A stretch of DNA of 64,000 nt, from the NCBI RefSeq assembly GCF_007713465.1, contig NZ_VMSG01000015.1:86680-150679 (forward strand), written 5' to 3'. How positions within the stretch are numbered: the stretch's first letter is position 1; each line of letters opens with the position of its first letter. Under the pieces are notes generated by a model. That model did no database searches, had not been told where the DNA came from, and worked only from the letters and a program-made list of their open reading frames with translations. The position numbers and the translations under genes are program-made. The DNA comes from Pseudomonas sp. H3(2019) (GTDB lineage Bacteria > Pseudomonadota > Gammaproteobacteria > Pseudomonadales > Pseudomonadaceae). Positions 46,083-54,928 of this stretch are shown here, piece by piece.

Positions 46083-46427
46083 ATGAAAATCCGTGAGCTA
46101 GCCCAACATTGGGAAGAAACCGCCAAAGGCCGTTTGACCAAGACCGGCTACACCATTCACCTGGACGTCGAAGCCGCGGCGCGGTTGGCGGCGATTACCG
46201 AGATGTACCCCAAACGCCACCCCGAAGAACTGCTGGGCGAACTGATCGGCGCAGCGCTGGAAGAGCTCGAAGCGAGCTTCCCTTACGTCAAGGGTCAGCA
46301 CGTGGTCGCAACTGATGAAGAAGGCGACCCGCTCTACGAAGACGTCGGCCCGACACCGCGTTTTCTCGAATTGTCGCGGCGCCATTTGCACGATTTATCG
46401 GCTCAGGGCGGCAAGCAAAAACACTGA
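46083..46427 (+). CDS. Conserved Pseudomonas small protein
   Basis: A 114-aa soluble protein starting MKIRELAQHWEETAKGRLT with 'LDVEAAARLAAITEMYPKRHPEELLGELIGAALEELE'. Similar proteins are sometimes called 'pilin assembly protein' in Pseudomonas annotations, but I see no pilin-related motif and leave the role open. It diverges from ppc, as in P. aeruginosa (PA3688 next to ppc). A terminator follows. Confidence 0.8.
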   Translation: MKIRELAQHWEETAKGRLTKTGYTIHLDVEAAARLAAITEMYPKRHPEELLGELIGAALEELEASFPYVKGQHVVATDEEGDPLYEDVGPTPRFLELSRRHLHDLSAQGGKQKH

Positions 46428-46441
46428 GACAGCCAGTAACG

Positions 46442-46478
46442 CAAAAGCCCCGCCTGATCTGATCAGACGAGGCTTTTG
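46442..46478. terminator. Bidirectional terminator between convergent genes
   Basis: CAAAAGCC(CCG)...GGCTTTTG with the inner palindrome CTGATCTGATCAG forms a long hairpin flanked by A- and T-runs. It serves the plus-strand gene ending 46427 and the minus-strand gene ending 46517. Confidence 0.85.
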
Positions 46479-46516
46479 TTGTTTGAAAATCAACGGATCG
46501 CAGTCTTCGACAGTAC

Positions 46517-46843
46517 TTATTGTTCGAGCTGCGGCGTTTCCTGCCCCATGCAACGCACGGCTTTTTTCTTGTTGTTGACCAGCACACCGGTCAGGCCTTT
46601 CTGTTCGGTGTCGAACAGCACCAGCACGCCATCGATGCACTGGGCCACTTCCGCGGCCGGCTCCAGGGAGACTTTGTAGTTTTCGCCCGGCACGGTCTTG
46701 AGCATGGTGAAGTCGTTCAGCAGCAACGCGTCTTCCGGTTTGGCGAAGTGCAGGTAGCCGTAGTACCACAGGCACGCGACGGTGCCGAGGATGCTGCAGA
46801 TACCGGTGATGATCAGCGGGATAGCGTTACGTTCTTCACTCAT
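46517..46843 (-). CDS. Small single-pass membrane protein, unknown function
   Basis: The 108-aa protein has one N-terminal membrane segment (about residues 8-29, IPLIITGICSILGTVACLWYY). A soluble part follows with two Cys (VAQCIDG, AVRCMGQ), likely periplasmic by charge distribution. No family recognised. Its ATG overlaps the stop of the upstream hydrolase gene as ATGA, suggesting coupled expression. Confidence 0.75.
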   Translation of the reverse strand: MSEERNAIPLIITGICSILGTVACLWYYGYLHFAKPEDALLLNDFTMLKTVPGENYKVSLEPAAEVAQCIDGVLVLFDTEQKGLTGVLVNNKKKAVRCMGQETPQLEQ

Positions 46844-47754
46844 TGCGGACTCTCTGGAGGTTCAACTTCTGAATTCGGGGGTGCCGGGTAATTGGGGATT
46901 TCTCCCAGCCGGCGCAAGCCGTTGAAATGTTGCGGGTCATCGAGATAGCGCAGCATGACGGTGCGCCAGACCGGGTCGGCAAACGTCTGCACATGGCCGC
47001 CACGGACCAATTGCAGGACCCTCGGCGGGGGCGCAGCTTGATACAGTCGGATGCCATTGGAAAGAGGCACAAGCGGATCGTCGATGCTCTGGTAGAGCAG
47101 TTTTGGCACACCGGTCAGTTTTGGCATCGCATTGATCGCACTGTCCGCGTCTGGTACCAACCAGGACAATGGCACCTGGAACGGCCATGTTATCCACGAG
47201 GTGCTCAGGGCGTATTGTCCGACATCACGGTAACTGGCCGGCACATCGTCGAGGATCAGCGCCTTGAGTTGACGCTGGCGCTCGGGATGTTCGACCAGAT
47301 AATGCACCACCAGCGCACCGCCAAGGCTCTGGCCCAGGACGATCAACGGTTTGCCCTGAACCTCGGGTGCCTGGTCGAGCCATTTGAATGCAGCGTCGAT
47401 GTCCTGATAGATCGCTGGCAAGCCGGGTTTACCCTGCGACAAGCCATACCCGCGATAGTCCACCAGCAACACCTGATAACCCTGCTTTGGTAGCCACCAA
47501 CTGGCCCCCAGATGCCCGGCGAGATTCCCGCCATTGCCATGCAAGTGCAGCACCGTGCCCTTGACCCCCACGCCTTTTTTGGCCGGTAGCCACCAACCGT
47601 TGAGTTTCACGCCATCGGCGGTGGTCAGGGTGACGTCACGGTATTCAAGCCCGGCTTTTTGCGGGGTAAACGGCAGACCGGGATCGGGATAGAACAGCAA
47701 GGAGCTGCAACCGCCAAGGCTCAGGAGAAGGCAAAGGACGCCGAGGATTCTCAT
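46840..47754 (-). CDS. Alpha/beta-hydrolase lipoprotein
   Basis: A serine-hydrolase-fold protein of 304 aa. A lipoprotein signal ends in LGGC near residue 16. 'GNGGN' provides an oxyanion-type loop. The nucleophile elbow GQSLGG has the catalytic Ser, and Asp and His follow ('SIDDPLVP', 'RGGHVQTF'). I chose ATG 47754 because it starts the signal peptide. The substrate is unknown. Confidence 0.84.
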   Translation of the reverse strand: MRILGVLCLLLSLGGCSSLLFYPDPGLPFTPQKAGLEYRDVTLTTADGVKLNGWWLPAKKGVGVKGTVLHLHGNGGNLAGHLGASWWLPKQGYQVLLVDYRGYGLSQGKPGLPAIYQDIDAAFKWLDQAPEVQGKPLIVLGQSLGGALVVHYLVEHPERQRQLKALILDDVPASYRDVGQYALSTSWITWPFQVPLSWLVPDADSAINAMPKLTGVPKLLYQSIDDPLVPLSNGIRLYQAAPPPRVLQLVRGGHVQTFADPVWRTVMLRYLDDPQHFNGLRRLGEIPNYPAPPNSEVEPPESPQ

Positions 47755-47789
47755 CCGTTGAAGCCCCGCGGTGTAGGTTTGAGTCAACT

Positions 47790-47821
47790 GATCGTTCCCA
47801 CGCTCTGCGTGGGAACGATCA
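47790..47821. repeat. Short palindromic repeat, GATCGTTCCCACGC type
   Basis: GATCGTTCCCACGC-TCT-GCGTGGGAACGATC is a perfect 14-bp palindrome between the hydrolase gene and the QEGLA-family gene, in the same orientation series as 49158. Confidence 0.85.
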
Positions 47822-47827
47822 GCGTAG

Positions 47828-49105
47828 TTACAGAATATTTGAGTAATCCGCTTCGATCCGGTCCAGGCTCAGGTGGTTGAGGAAGTTGGAGAAACACATC
47901 CAGGCCGACAGGGCGTTCATGTCACGAAACTGGTCCGGCAGGTACTTGGGTGGTTCCACCAGGCCTTCATCCACCAACTGACGCAGGGTTCGCATGTCTT
48001 CCAGGGTGGTTTTGCCGCAAAACAGCAAAGGGATCTGCTCAAGCTTGCCTTTACGCACGGCCAACTGAATGTAGTTGTAAACCATGATAAAGCCCTTGAG
48101 GTAGGACAAGTCTTTGGTAAATGGCAGACCATTTGGCACCGAACCACGGAAAACCCGGCTGGTATTGCTATAACTTTCAGCCATCTCGAAGCCTTGCGCG
48201 CGGAAGAACTCGAAGACCTGCAAGAAGTCCGCGCCCTCCTCGACCATATGAATCGCACGGGTACGATTGGTCAGTTTGCGCAGGCGACTCGGGTAGGAAG
48301 CAAAGGTGATGATTTCCATCAGGATCGCCAGACCTTCCTGGGTCACGGTCGACGACGGTGGCCCCTTGGACAGAAAGGTGCAGATCGGCTGGTTCAGACC
48401 GTTGAGGGTGGTGCCAACATGCACCAGCCCTTCATGGACTTCCAAAGCACGTACGTCACGTTCGTTGAACATCGCGTCAGCGCGGATCTTGATGTAGTCG
48501 GCACCGGCCGCCGCATCCGCGACAATACCGTCGGACTCGAACACCCGAATGGTTTCCTCGGCTTCGCCAAAGACCTTGTTCAAGCGGGTTTGCAGCAAGT
48601 GCACGGCTTCTTTGGCGGTGAGAATCTTCGGCTCGTCCTTGAGGTCGCCCCGGCCATCGATGTTGTTCAGGTAGTCGGACATCATCAGGCCAAGGTCGGC
48701 CAGAGTCGGGTCACCGGCGTGGAACGCATCGGAGGCTGCGCCGTAAAGCTCTTGTGAGATCAACCCGAAATCTTCGGTGCCACGCGCTTCGAGCATCCGC
48801 ACCACCATGCGGTATTCCTTGCACATGCGACGCATGATCTGCCCGACGGGGTTGAACTGACCGAGCTGACGGGTGATGTCGCGCTCAATGTTCTGGAATT
48901 CCAGCTTCACTTTGCTGGAGTCGAAGGACAGTGGCCGATTGAGGTAGTAATCGCGGTCCACCGCCGGCATTTCCTTGCCTTTGGCCTTGAGGAAACCCTT
49001 GCGGATGTTGTCGTCCCACTTGACCGCATCGAGTACCCGAATCGGCGTCTGCGCCAGCACTATGCGATCGGACAAGGTGCGTATCGTCTGCTGGTATTCG
49101 TCCAC
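47828..49105 (-). CDS. QEGLA-motif, MATCAP-like putative metallopeptidase
   Basis: The 425-aa protein (GTG start, AGGGAG ribosome binding site 5 nt upstream) belongs to the DUF1704 / 'flavohemoglobin expression-modulating QEGLA motif' family. Relatives are MATCAP tubulin carboxypeptidases. It has the H-E-x-x-x-H motif HEGLVH near residue 246, followed by TQEGLA near 275, both diagnostic, so a zinc peptidase is likely. The bacterial substrate is unknown. A TetR gene lies upstream, palindromes on both sides. Confidence 0.82.
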   Translation of the reverse strand: MDEYQQTIRTLSDRIVLAQTPIRVLDAVKWDDNIRKGFLKAKGKEMPAVDRDYYLNRPLSFDSSKVKLEFQNIERDITRQLGQFNPVGQIMRRMCKEYRMVVRMLEARGTEDFGLISQELYGAASDAFHAGDPTLADLGLMMSDYLNNIDGRGDLKDEPKILTAKEAVHLLQTRLNKVFGEAEETIRVFESDGIVADAAAGADYIKIRADAMFNERDVRALEVHEGLVHVGTTLNGLNQPICTFLSKGPPSSTVTQEGLAILMEIITFASYPSRLRKLTNRTRAIHMVEEGADFLQVFEFFRAQGFEMAESYSNTSRVFRGSVPNGLPFTKDLSYLKGFIMVYNYIQLAVRKGKLEQIPLLFCGKTTLEDMRTLRQLVDEGLVEPPKYLPDQFRDMNALSAWMCFSNFLNHLSLDRIEADYSNIL

Positions 49106-49157
49106 CCGGTACTCCCTTTGATAACCGTTACGTGTTGCGTTTATTAGAGCGCCTTTG

Positions 49158-49267
49158 ATCGTTCCCACGCTCCGCGTGGGAATGCATCCCGTGACGCTCT
49201 GCGTCACAGCCAAAGCGGACGCGGAGCGTCCATAGCGGCATTCCCACGCAGAGCGTGGGAACGATCG
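49158..49267. repeat. Nested palindromic array between QEGLA gene and TetR gene
   Basis: Outer arms GATCGTTCCCACGCTCCGCGTGGGAATGC and the reverse complement-like GCATTCCCACGC..GCGTGGGAACGATC enclose two further palindromes (GTGACGCTCTGCGTCAC and GGACGCGGAGCGTCC). The arms are versions of the repeat at 47790 and 37018. The whole 110 bp could fold as a cruciform. No gene fits here. Confidence 0.8.
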
Positions 49268-49278
49268 ACAGGGTTGTG

Positions 49279-49995
49279 TTACACCGATGCCAGCACCAGG
49301 TGCATATATCGCGTCAGAATGCCGAGCATCTCTTGTTCGGCCTCGGGCTCTGCATCGTTGAGCAGGCCCTGATATTCCATCCGGCCGATAATCGCCGTCA
49401 ACACTTTGGCATCCTGCTGCGGCTCTCGCGAACCCAATACCTGGAAAAGCTGGCAGGTGCCCTGCAAGAGAATTTGCTGATGCGAGCGCACCAGCAGTGC
49501 CAGGCGCGGGTTGAGCAACGCTTCCTGGCGGAAGGCCTGCTCGGCCATCAGGTGCTCGCGGCGGTTGATCAATTGCCGGTGAACATAGTCCGCCATCAGC
49601 CGTGCAATATCGTCAGCCAACTGTGAGCGGCACTCGGGGCTGCCGTCGCCGCTGATGACCATCTCGCGCAACAGGCCTTCGTTGTTGGCCCACAGCCTGG
49701 CCATGTAGGCTGCACTGCGTTCGACGTACTGAGCGAAGGTATCGGTGAGCAGGTCATCGATATCCTTGAAATAGTAAGTGGTCGCCGACAGCGGCACACC
49801 GGCTTCGGCGGCCACTGCACGGTGACGTACCGCGCGGACACCGTCGCGTACGACGATGCGCATTGCCGCATCGAGAATCTCTTGTCGACGCTGCTCGCTT
49901 CCCTGTCGGCTGGCTTTGCGACCCTGATACTGAACACTTTCAGCGACCGCAGTGGCGATGCCAGCTGCTCCTTCTTGAGCAATTGCACGATTCAC
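49279..49995 (-). CDS. TetR-family transcriptional regulator
   Basis: The 238-aa protein has a helix-turn-helix at about residues 40-80 ('ILDAAMRIVVRDGVRAVRHRAVAAEAGV', 'ATTYYFKDIDDLL'). Its location just beyond lysS matches remembered P. aeruginosa PA3699. The ligand and targets are unknown; the QEGLA gene is the nearest candidate target. Confidence 0.85.
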   Translation of the reverse strand: MNRAIAQEGAAGIATAVAESVQYQGRKASRQGSEQRRQEILDAAMRIVVRDGVRAVRHRAVAAEAGVPLSATTYYFKDIDDLLTDTFAQYVERSAAYMARLWANNEGLLREMVISGDGSPECRSQLADDIARLMADYVHRQLINRREHLMAEQAFRQEALLNPRLALLVRSHQQILLQGTCQLFQVLGSREPQQDAKVLTAIIGRMEYQGLLNDAEPEAEQEMLGILTRYMHLVLASV

Positions 49996-50057
49996 GACCG
50001 GTATTCCTCTCTAACGTCAAAAGTAACAAATTGATACGTTTGTACCAGACAGGCAAT

Positions 50058-50086
50058 AAAAAGCCGCCTGTTATAGGCGGCTTTTT
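50058..50086. terminator. Intrinsic terminator after lysS
   Basis: AAAAAGCCGCCT-GTTAT-AGGCGGCTTTTT is a perfect 12-bp stem with A/T tails on both strands, 12 bp past the lysS stop. Confidence 0.9.
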
Positions 50087-50097
50087 AATTGAAACAT

Positions 50098-51600
50098 TTA
50101 CGCTTGCGGCCGCATGTGCGGGAACAGGATCACATCGCGAATCGACGGTGAATTGGTCAACAGCATCACCAGACGGTCGATACCGATCCCTTCACCGGCG
50201 GTCGGCGGCATGCCGTATTCCAGCGCGCGAACGAAGTCAGCGTCGTAGTGCATGGCTTCGTCGTCACCGGCGTCCTTGTCGGCCACCTGAGCCATGAAGC
50301 GCTCGGCCTGGTCTTCCGCGTCGTTCAACTCGGAGTAGGCGTTGGCGATTTCGCGGCCACCGATGAACAGCTCGAAGCGGTCGGTGACGTTCGGGTTCTC
50401 GTCGTTGCGGCGGGCCAGCGGCGACACTTCGAACGGGTACTGGGTGATGAAGTGCGGCTGCTCCAGCTTGTGCTCGACCAACTCTTCGAAAATCATTACC
50501 TGCAGCTTGCCCAGACCTTCGAAGCCGAGCACTTTGGCGCCGGCCTTCTTGGCGATGGCGCGGGCCTTGTCGATGTCAGTCAGGTCGTCAGCGGTCAGCT
50601 CCGGGTTGTACTTGAGGATCGAATCGAACACCGACAGACGCACGAACGGTTCGCCGAAGTGGAACACCTTGTCGCCGTAAGGCACGTCGGTGCTGCCCAG
50701 AACCAGCTGCGCCAGTTCACGGAACAGTTCTTCGGTCAGGTCCATGTTGTCTTCGTAGTCGGCGTGGGCCTGGTAGAACTCCAACATGGTGAATTCAGGG
50801 TTGTGACGAGTCGAAACACCTTCGTTACGGAAGTTGCGGTTGATCTCGAACACTTTCTCGAAACCACCTACCACCAGACGCTTGAGGTACAGCTCCGGCG
50901 CGATACGCAAAAACATCTGCATATCCAGCGCATTGTGGTGAGTTTCGAACGGCTTGGCTGCCGCACCGCCCGGGATGGTTTGCAGCATCGGCGTTTCGAC
51001 TTCCAGGAAGTCGCGCTTCATCAGGAAGCTGCGAATGTGCGCAATCACTTGCGAACGCACGCGGAAGGTCTGGCGCACGTCTTCGTTGACGATCAGGTCA
51101 ACATAACGCTGGCGATAGCGCTGCTCGGTGTCGGACAGGCCGTGGTGCTTGTCTGGCAACGGGCGCAGGGATTTGGTCAGCAGACGCACGTTGGTCATTT
51201 CAACGTACAGGTCGCCCTTGCCGGAACGGGCCAGGGTGCCTTCGGCGGCGATGATGTCGCCCAGGTCCCAGGTTTTCACCGCAGCCAGGGTTTCTTCAGA
51301 CAGGGTTTTACGGTTGACGTAAACCTGAATGCGCCCGGACATGTCCTGGATCACCATGAACGAGCCACGGTTGAGCATGAGACGACCGGCAACCTTGACC
51401 GGGATCGCAGCCTCTGCCAACTCTTCCTTGGTCTTGTCCGCGTACTGTTTCTGCAAGTCTTCGCAGTAGGCGTCGCGGCGGAAGTCATTCGGGAAGGCCT
51501 GGCCCTTGGCGCGCTCGGCAGCAAGCTTTTCCTTGCGCAGGGCGATCAGGGAGTTTTCTTCCTGTTGCAGGGCTTGCGGATCGAGTTCTAGGTCGCTCAT
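50098..51600 (-). CDS. lysS: Lysyl-tRNA synthetase (class II)
   Basis: LysS charges tRNA-Lys. The 500-aa class IIb enzyme has an N-terminal OB-fold (about 60-170). Motif 2 is in 'FRNEGVSTRHNPEFTMLEFYQA' and motif 3 in 'GIGIDRLVMLLT'. It follows prfB by about 70 bp, the classic prfB-lysS operon. Confidence 0.97.
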   Translation of the reverse strand: MSDLELDPQALQQEENSLIALRKEKLAAERAKGQAFPNDFRRDAYCEDLQKQYADKTKEELAEAAIPVKVAGRLMLNRGSFMVIQDMSGRIQVYVNRKTLSEETLAAVKTWDLGDIIAAEGTLARSGKGDLYVEMTNVRLLTKSLRPLPDKHHGLSDTEQRYRQRYVDLIVNEDVRQTFRVRSQVIAHIRSFLMKRDFLEVETPMLQTIPGGAAAKPFETHHNALDMQMFLRIAPELYLKRLVVGGFEKVFEINRNFRNEGVSTRHNPEFTMLEFYQAHADYEDNMDLTEELFRELAQLVLGSTDVPYGDKVFHFGEPFVRLSVFDSILKYNPELTADDLTDIDKARAIAKKAGAKVLGFEGLGKLQVMIFEELVEHKLEQPHFITQYPFEVSPLARRNDENPNVTDRFELFIGGREIANAYSELNDAEDQAERFMAQVADKDAGDDEAMHYDADFVRALEYGMPPTAGEGIGIDRLVMLLTNSPSIRDVILFPHMRPQA

Positions 51601-51671
51601 GTCTTTAAATTTTCCATCACAGGTTCGTTGCCCCCACCGGTGGCAGGGGACTTCAGGTCTTGACTGGCGGT

Positions 51672-52767
51672 TTACAAACCTTGTTTCAGGCTCGCCACCA
51701 GGTATTCGTCGATGTCGCCGTCGAGCACCTTGTCGCAGTCGCTGCGTTCGACGTTAGTACGCAAATCCTTGATTCGCGACTGGTCGAGCACATACGAGCG
51801 AATCTGGTGACCCCAGCCGATGTCCGACTTGGTGTCTTCCAGGGCTTGGGACGCAGCGTTGCGTTTCTGCACTTCCTGCTCGTACAAGCGCGCCCGCAAC
51901 ATTTTCATCGCGGTGTCTTTGTTGGCGTGCTGGGAACGTTCGTTCTGGCAGCTGACCACGGTGTTGGTCGGTACGTGGGTGATACGTACGGCCGAGTCGG
52001 TGGTGTTTACGTGCTGACCACCGGCGCCCGAGGAGCGGTAGGTGTCGATGCGCAGGTCCGACGGGTTGATGTCGATTTCGATGTTGTCATCGATTTCCGG
52101 CGACACGAACACGGCCGAGAACGAGGTGTGACGACGGTTACCGGAGTCGTACGGGCTCTTGCGCACCAGACGGTGCACGCCGATCTCGGTCCGCAGCCAG
52201 CCAAAGGCGTATTCACCCTTGATGTGCACGGTTGCGCCCTTGATCCCGGCGACTTCACCGGCGGAGAGTTCCATGATGGTCGCGTCGAAACCGCGTTTGT
52301 CCGCCCAACGCAGGTACATGCGCAGCAGGATGTTGGCCCAGTCCTGGGCCTCGGTACCGCCGGAGCCGGCCTGGATGTCCAGGTAGGCGTTGTTGGCGTC
52401 CATCTCACCGCTGAACATGCGACGGAATTCGAGTTTTTCCAGGGCCTCGCGCAGACGCTCGACTTCGGCAGCGACGTCATCGACGGCAGCCTGGTCTTCT
52501 TCCTCGGCGGACATCAGCAGCAGGTCTTTGGCGTCGGCAAGGCCGCTGTGCATCTGGTCGAGGGTTTCGACGATCTGCGCCAGCAAAGACCGCTCGCGGC
52601 CCAGTTCCTGAGCGTACGACGGGTTGTTCCAGACATTCGGATCTTCAAGCTCGCGATTGACTTCGGTCAGACGCTCATGCTTTTGATCGTAGTCAAAGAT
52701 ACCCCCGAATAGTTTCGGAGCGCTCGGACAGGTCCTTGATGCTGTTAAGGATCGGGTTGATTTCCAT
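51672..52767 (-). CDS. prfB: Peptide chain release factor 2, with programmed +1 frameshift
   Basis: RF2 terminates at UAA and UGA. The first 24 codons run from ATG 52767 to an in-frame TGA at 52695-52693; a +1 shift at CTT-TGA-C continues to give 364 aa in all. The catalytic GGQ is intact in SSGAGGQHVNTT. The stop-recognition tripeptide reads SPY rather than the E. coli SPF. The residue equivalent to E. coli 246 is Ser. Co-transcribed with lysS. Confidence 0.95.
52686..52708 (-). promoter_or_regulatory. Programmed frameshift site of prfB
   Basis: The transcript carries GGGGGTAT just before CTT TGA C (CTT at 52698-52696, TGA at 52695-52693). This is the SD-like stimulator and slip codon of the RF2 autoregulatory frameshift; low RF2 lets ribosomes slip and make more RF2. 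Confidence 0.93.
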
Positions 52768-52873
52768 GGCGGGCAGCACTCGTTGGCGAACTTTTGAAAG
52801 CCGGCGAGTATAACGTAATCAAGCTGTCACGGCAGCCCGCCTGGCGGCTTTAGCGGCGAATGAACGTGTTGGT

Positions 52874-53875
52874 TCATTCGATGCCCACCTGATTGCGCCC
52901 ATTGTTCTTCGCCAGGTACAACCCCTTGTCCGCTGCCGAGATCAATTGACGGTAATCACTGCCCGGCTCCGGGGTTATGGTCGAGAGGCCAATGCTGATG
53001 GTCAGGCTTGCACCTTCGGCCGGAACAACATGCGGGATGTTCATTCCGGCCACGGTCTGCCGGAGTTTTTCTGCGACCAGCCGCGCCCCGCCCGGCGAGG
53101 TATTGGGCAAGACCAGAACGAACTCTTCACCGCCATAGCGCGCCGGCAGATCGGAAGGACGGCTGCTGGCATCGCGGATCGCCGTGGCGACTTTGCGCAG
53201 GGCTTCGTCGCCTTCCAGGTGGCCAAAATTGTCGTTGTACAGCTTGAAATGGTCGACATCGATCATCAACAGCGACAGTTGCGCCTGCTCACGCATGGCC
53301 CGACGCCATTCCAGCTCGAGGTATTCGTCGAAATGGCGACGGTTCGACAGACCGGTCAGACCGTCGGAGTTCATCAGGCGTTGCAGCACCAGATTGGTGT
53401 CGAGCAGCTGTTGTTGACTGACCCGCAGCGCCCGGTAGGCCGCATCACGCTGGATCAGGGTCATGTAGGAGCGCGAGTGATAACGAATGCGCGCGACCAG
53501 TTCGATGTTGTCCGGCAGCTTGACCAGGTAATCGTTGGCCCCCGCAGCAAACGCCGCGCTCTTGATCAGCGGATCTTCCTTGGTCGACAGCACAATGATC
53601 GGAATGTCCTTGGTCGCCGGGTGGTTGCGGTATTCGCGCACCAGCGACAGGCCGTCCAGACCGGGCATGACCAGGTCCTGCAGGATCACCGTCGGCTTGA
53701 TACGAATCGCCTGGGCGATGGCCTGGTGCGGATCGGAGCAGAAATGGAAGTCGATGTTCTCTTCGTTCGCCAGCCCGCGGCGCACGGCTTCGCCGATCAT
53801 CGCCTGGTCGTCGACCAGCAGCACCATCGCGGCGTTTTCATCGGTTTTAAAGGCGTCGAGCTGTAAATCATCCAT
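52874..53875 (-). CDS. wspR: Diguanylate cyclase response regulator WspR
   Basis: WspR makes cyclic-di-GMP when phosphorylated by WspE. The receiver domain (about 17-135) has phospho-acceptor D67 in ILQDLVMPG. A helical linker (about 140-170) leads to the GGDEF domain with active site GGEEF at 248-252. An inhibitory I-site RxxD (RPSD, 239-242) is present. All key residues are intact. It lies 42 bp after wspF. Confidence 0.96.
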   Translation of the reverse strand: MDDLQLDAFKTDENAAMVLLVDDQAMIGEAVRRGLANEENIDFHFCSDPHQAIAQAIRIKPTVILQDLVMPGLDGLSLVREYRNHPATKDIPIIVLSTKEDPLIKSAAFAAGANDYLVKLPDNIELVARIRYHSRSYMTLIQRDAAYRALRVSQQQLLDTNLVLQRLMNSDGLTGLSNRRHFDEYLELEWRRAMREQAQLSLLMIDVDHFKLYNDNFGHLEGDEALRKVATAIRDASSRPSDLPARYGGEEFVLVLPNTSPGGARLVAEKLRQTVAGMNIPHVVPAEGASLTISIGLSTITPEPGSDYRQLISAADKGLYLAKNNGRNQVGIE

Positions 53876-53917
53876 GTGCGGGCACCTGAATAAGGCAAGT
53901 ACAGCTGCAATGATGAG

Positions 53918-54928
53918 TCATTTTGCAAAGATCTCCAGCAATCGTGGCGCTATCTTGTCCAGCGGGTGAATTTCTACAGCGGCGCTGATCGCGGCGGCCG
54001 CTTTCGGCATGCCATATACCGCACTGCTGCGCTGATCCTGAGCAATGGTCAAGTAGCCTTGCTGGCGCATCAATTTAAGTCCCTGGGCGCCATCGCGCCC
54101 CATGCCGGTCAGCAGCACACCCACTGCGTCTCCGTTCCAGTAAGTGGCCACGCTTTCAAAAAAAACGTCGATCGAGGGTCGATAGATCTCGTTGACCGGC
54201 TCGGCGGTGTAGGCCAGCGTACCGTTCTTCAATAAACGAATGTGGTGATTGGTGCCCGCCAGCAACACCGTCCCGCTTTGCGGCGGCTCGCCTTCCTGAG
54301 CCAGGCGCACATCCAGACCGCTGGCGCTGCTGAGCCATTCAGCCATACCGGCCGCAAACACCTGGTCAACGTGCTGAACCAGCACGATGGCCGGCGTAAA
54401 ATCGCGGGGCAGGCTCTTGAGCAAGACTTCCAGCGCCGCCGGCCCACCGGCGGAAGAACCGATCGCCACCAGGCTCTGACGTTGCCCGGAAATGCGAGGA
54501 TGGGTCGGCGCTGATTGCACCCGGTTACCGCGTTCGCCGATCAGCCAGCCGATATTCATGATCTTGCGCAGCAGTGGTGCCGCGGCTTCTTTTGGATCGC
54601 CCACGCCGAGGGCCGGGGTATCGACCACATCCAGCGCGCCGTGGCCCATGGCTTCGAACACCCGATGGACATTCTGCTGCCGGTCCACCGTGACAATGAC
54701 GATAGCGCATGGGGTCTCGGCCATGATCCGGCGTGTTGCCTCGACGCCATCCATGACCGGCATGATCAGGTCCATCAGGATCAGGTCCGGGGTGAACTCG
54801 GCGCAACGTTGCACCGCCTCGGCGCCATTGCGGGCGACCCAGACCACCTCGTGCGCCGGCTCGAATGCCAAGGCTCGACGCAGGGCCTCCACGGCCATGG
54901 GCATATCGTTGACGATAGCGATCTTCAT
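53918..54928 (-). CDS. wspF: WspF, CheB-type methylesterase response regulator
   Basis: WspF removes methyl groups from WspA and is the brake on the pathway; its loss gives wrinkly colonies in Pseudomonas. D53 in LMDLIMPVMDG is the phospho-acceptor. The C-terminal esterase triad is visible as Ser in AIGSSAGGP, His in LVQHVDQVF and Asp in TGMGRDG. Length 336 aa, intact. Its ATG overlaps the wspE stop. Confidence 0.95.
   Translation of the reverse strand: MKIAIVNDMPMAVEALRRALAFEPAHEVVWVARNGAEAVQRCAEFTPDLILMDLIMPVMDGVEATRRIMAETPCAIVIVTVDRQQNVHRVFEAMGHGALDVVDTPALGVGDPKEAAAPLLRKIMNIGWLIGERGNRVQSAPTHPRISGQRQSLVAIGSSAGGPAALEVLLKSLPRDFTPAIVLVQHVDQVFAAGMAEWLSSASGLDVRLAQEGEPPQSGTVLLAGTNHHIRLLKNGTLAYTAEPVNEIYRPSIDVFFESVATYWNGDAVGVLLTGMGRDGAQGLKLMRQQGYLTIAQDQRSSAVYGMPKAAAAISAAVEIHPLDKIAPRLLEIFAK

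Noticed and set aside
44451..46427. 658-codon plus-strand frame opposite ppc
   Set aside because: Only its last part, from ATG 46083 with a GAGGTC site, is a credible gene; the remainder is antisense to ppc.
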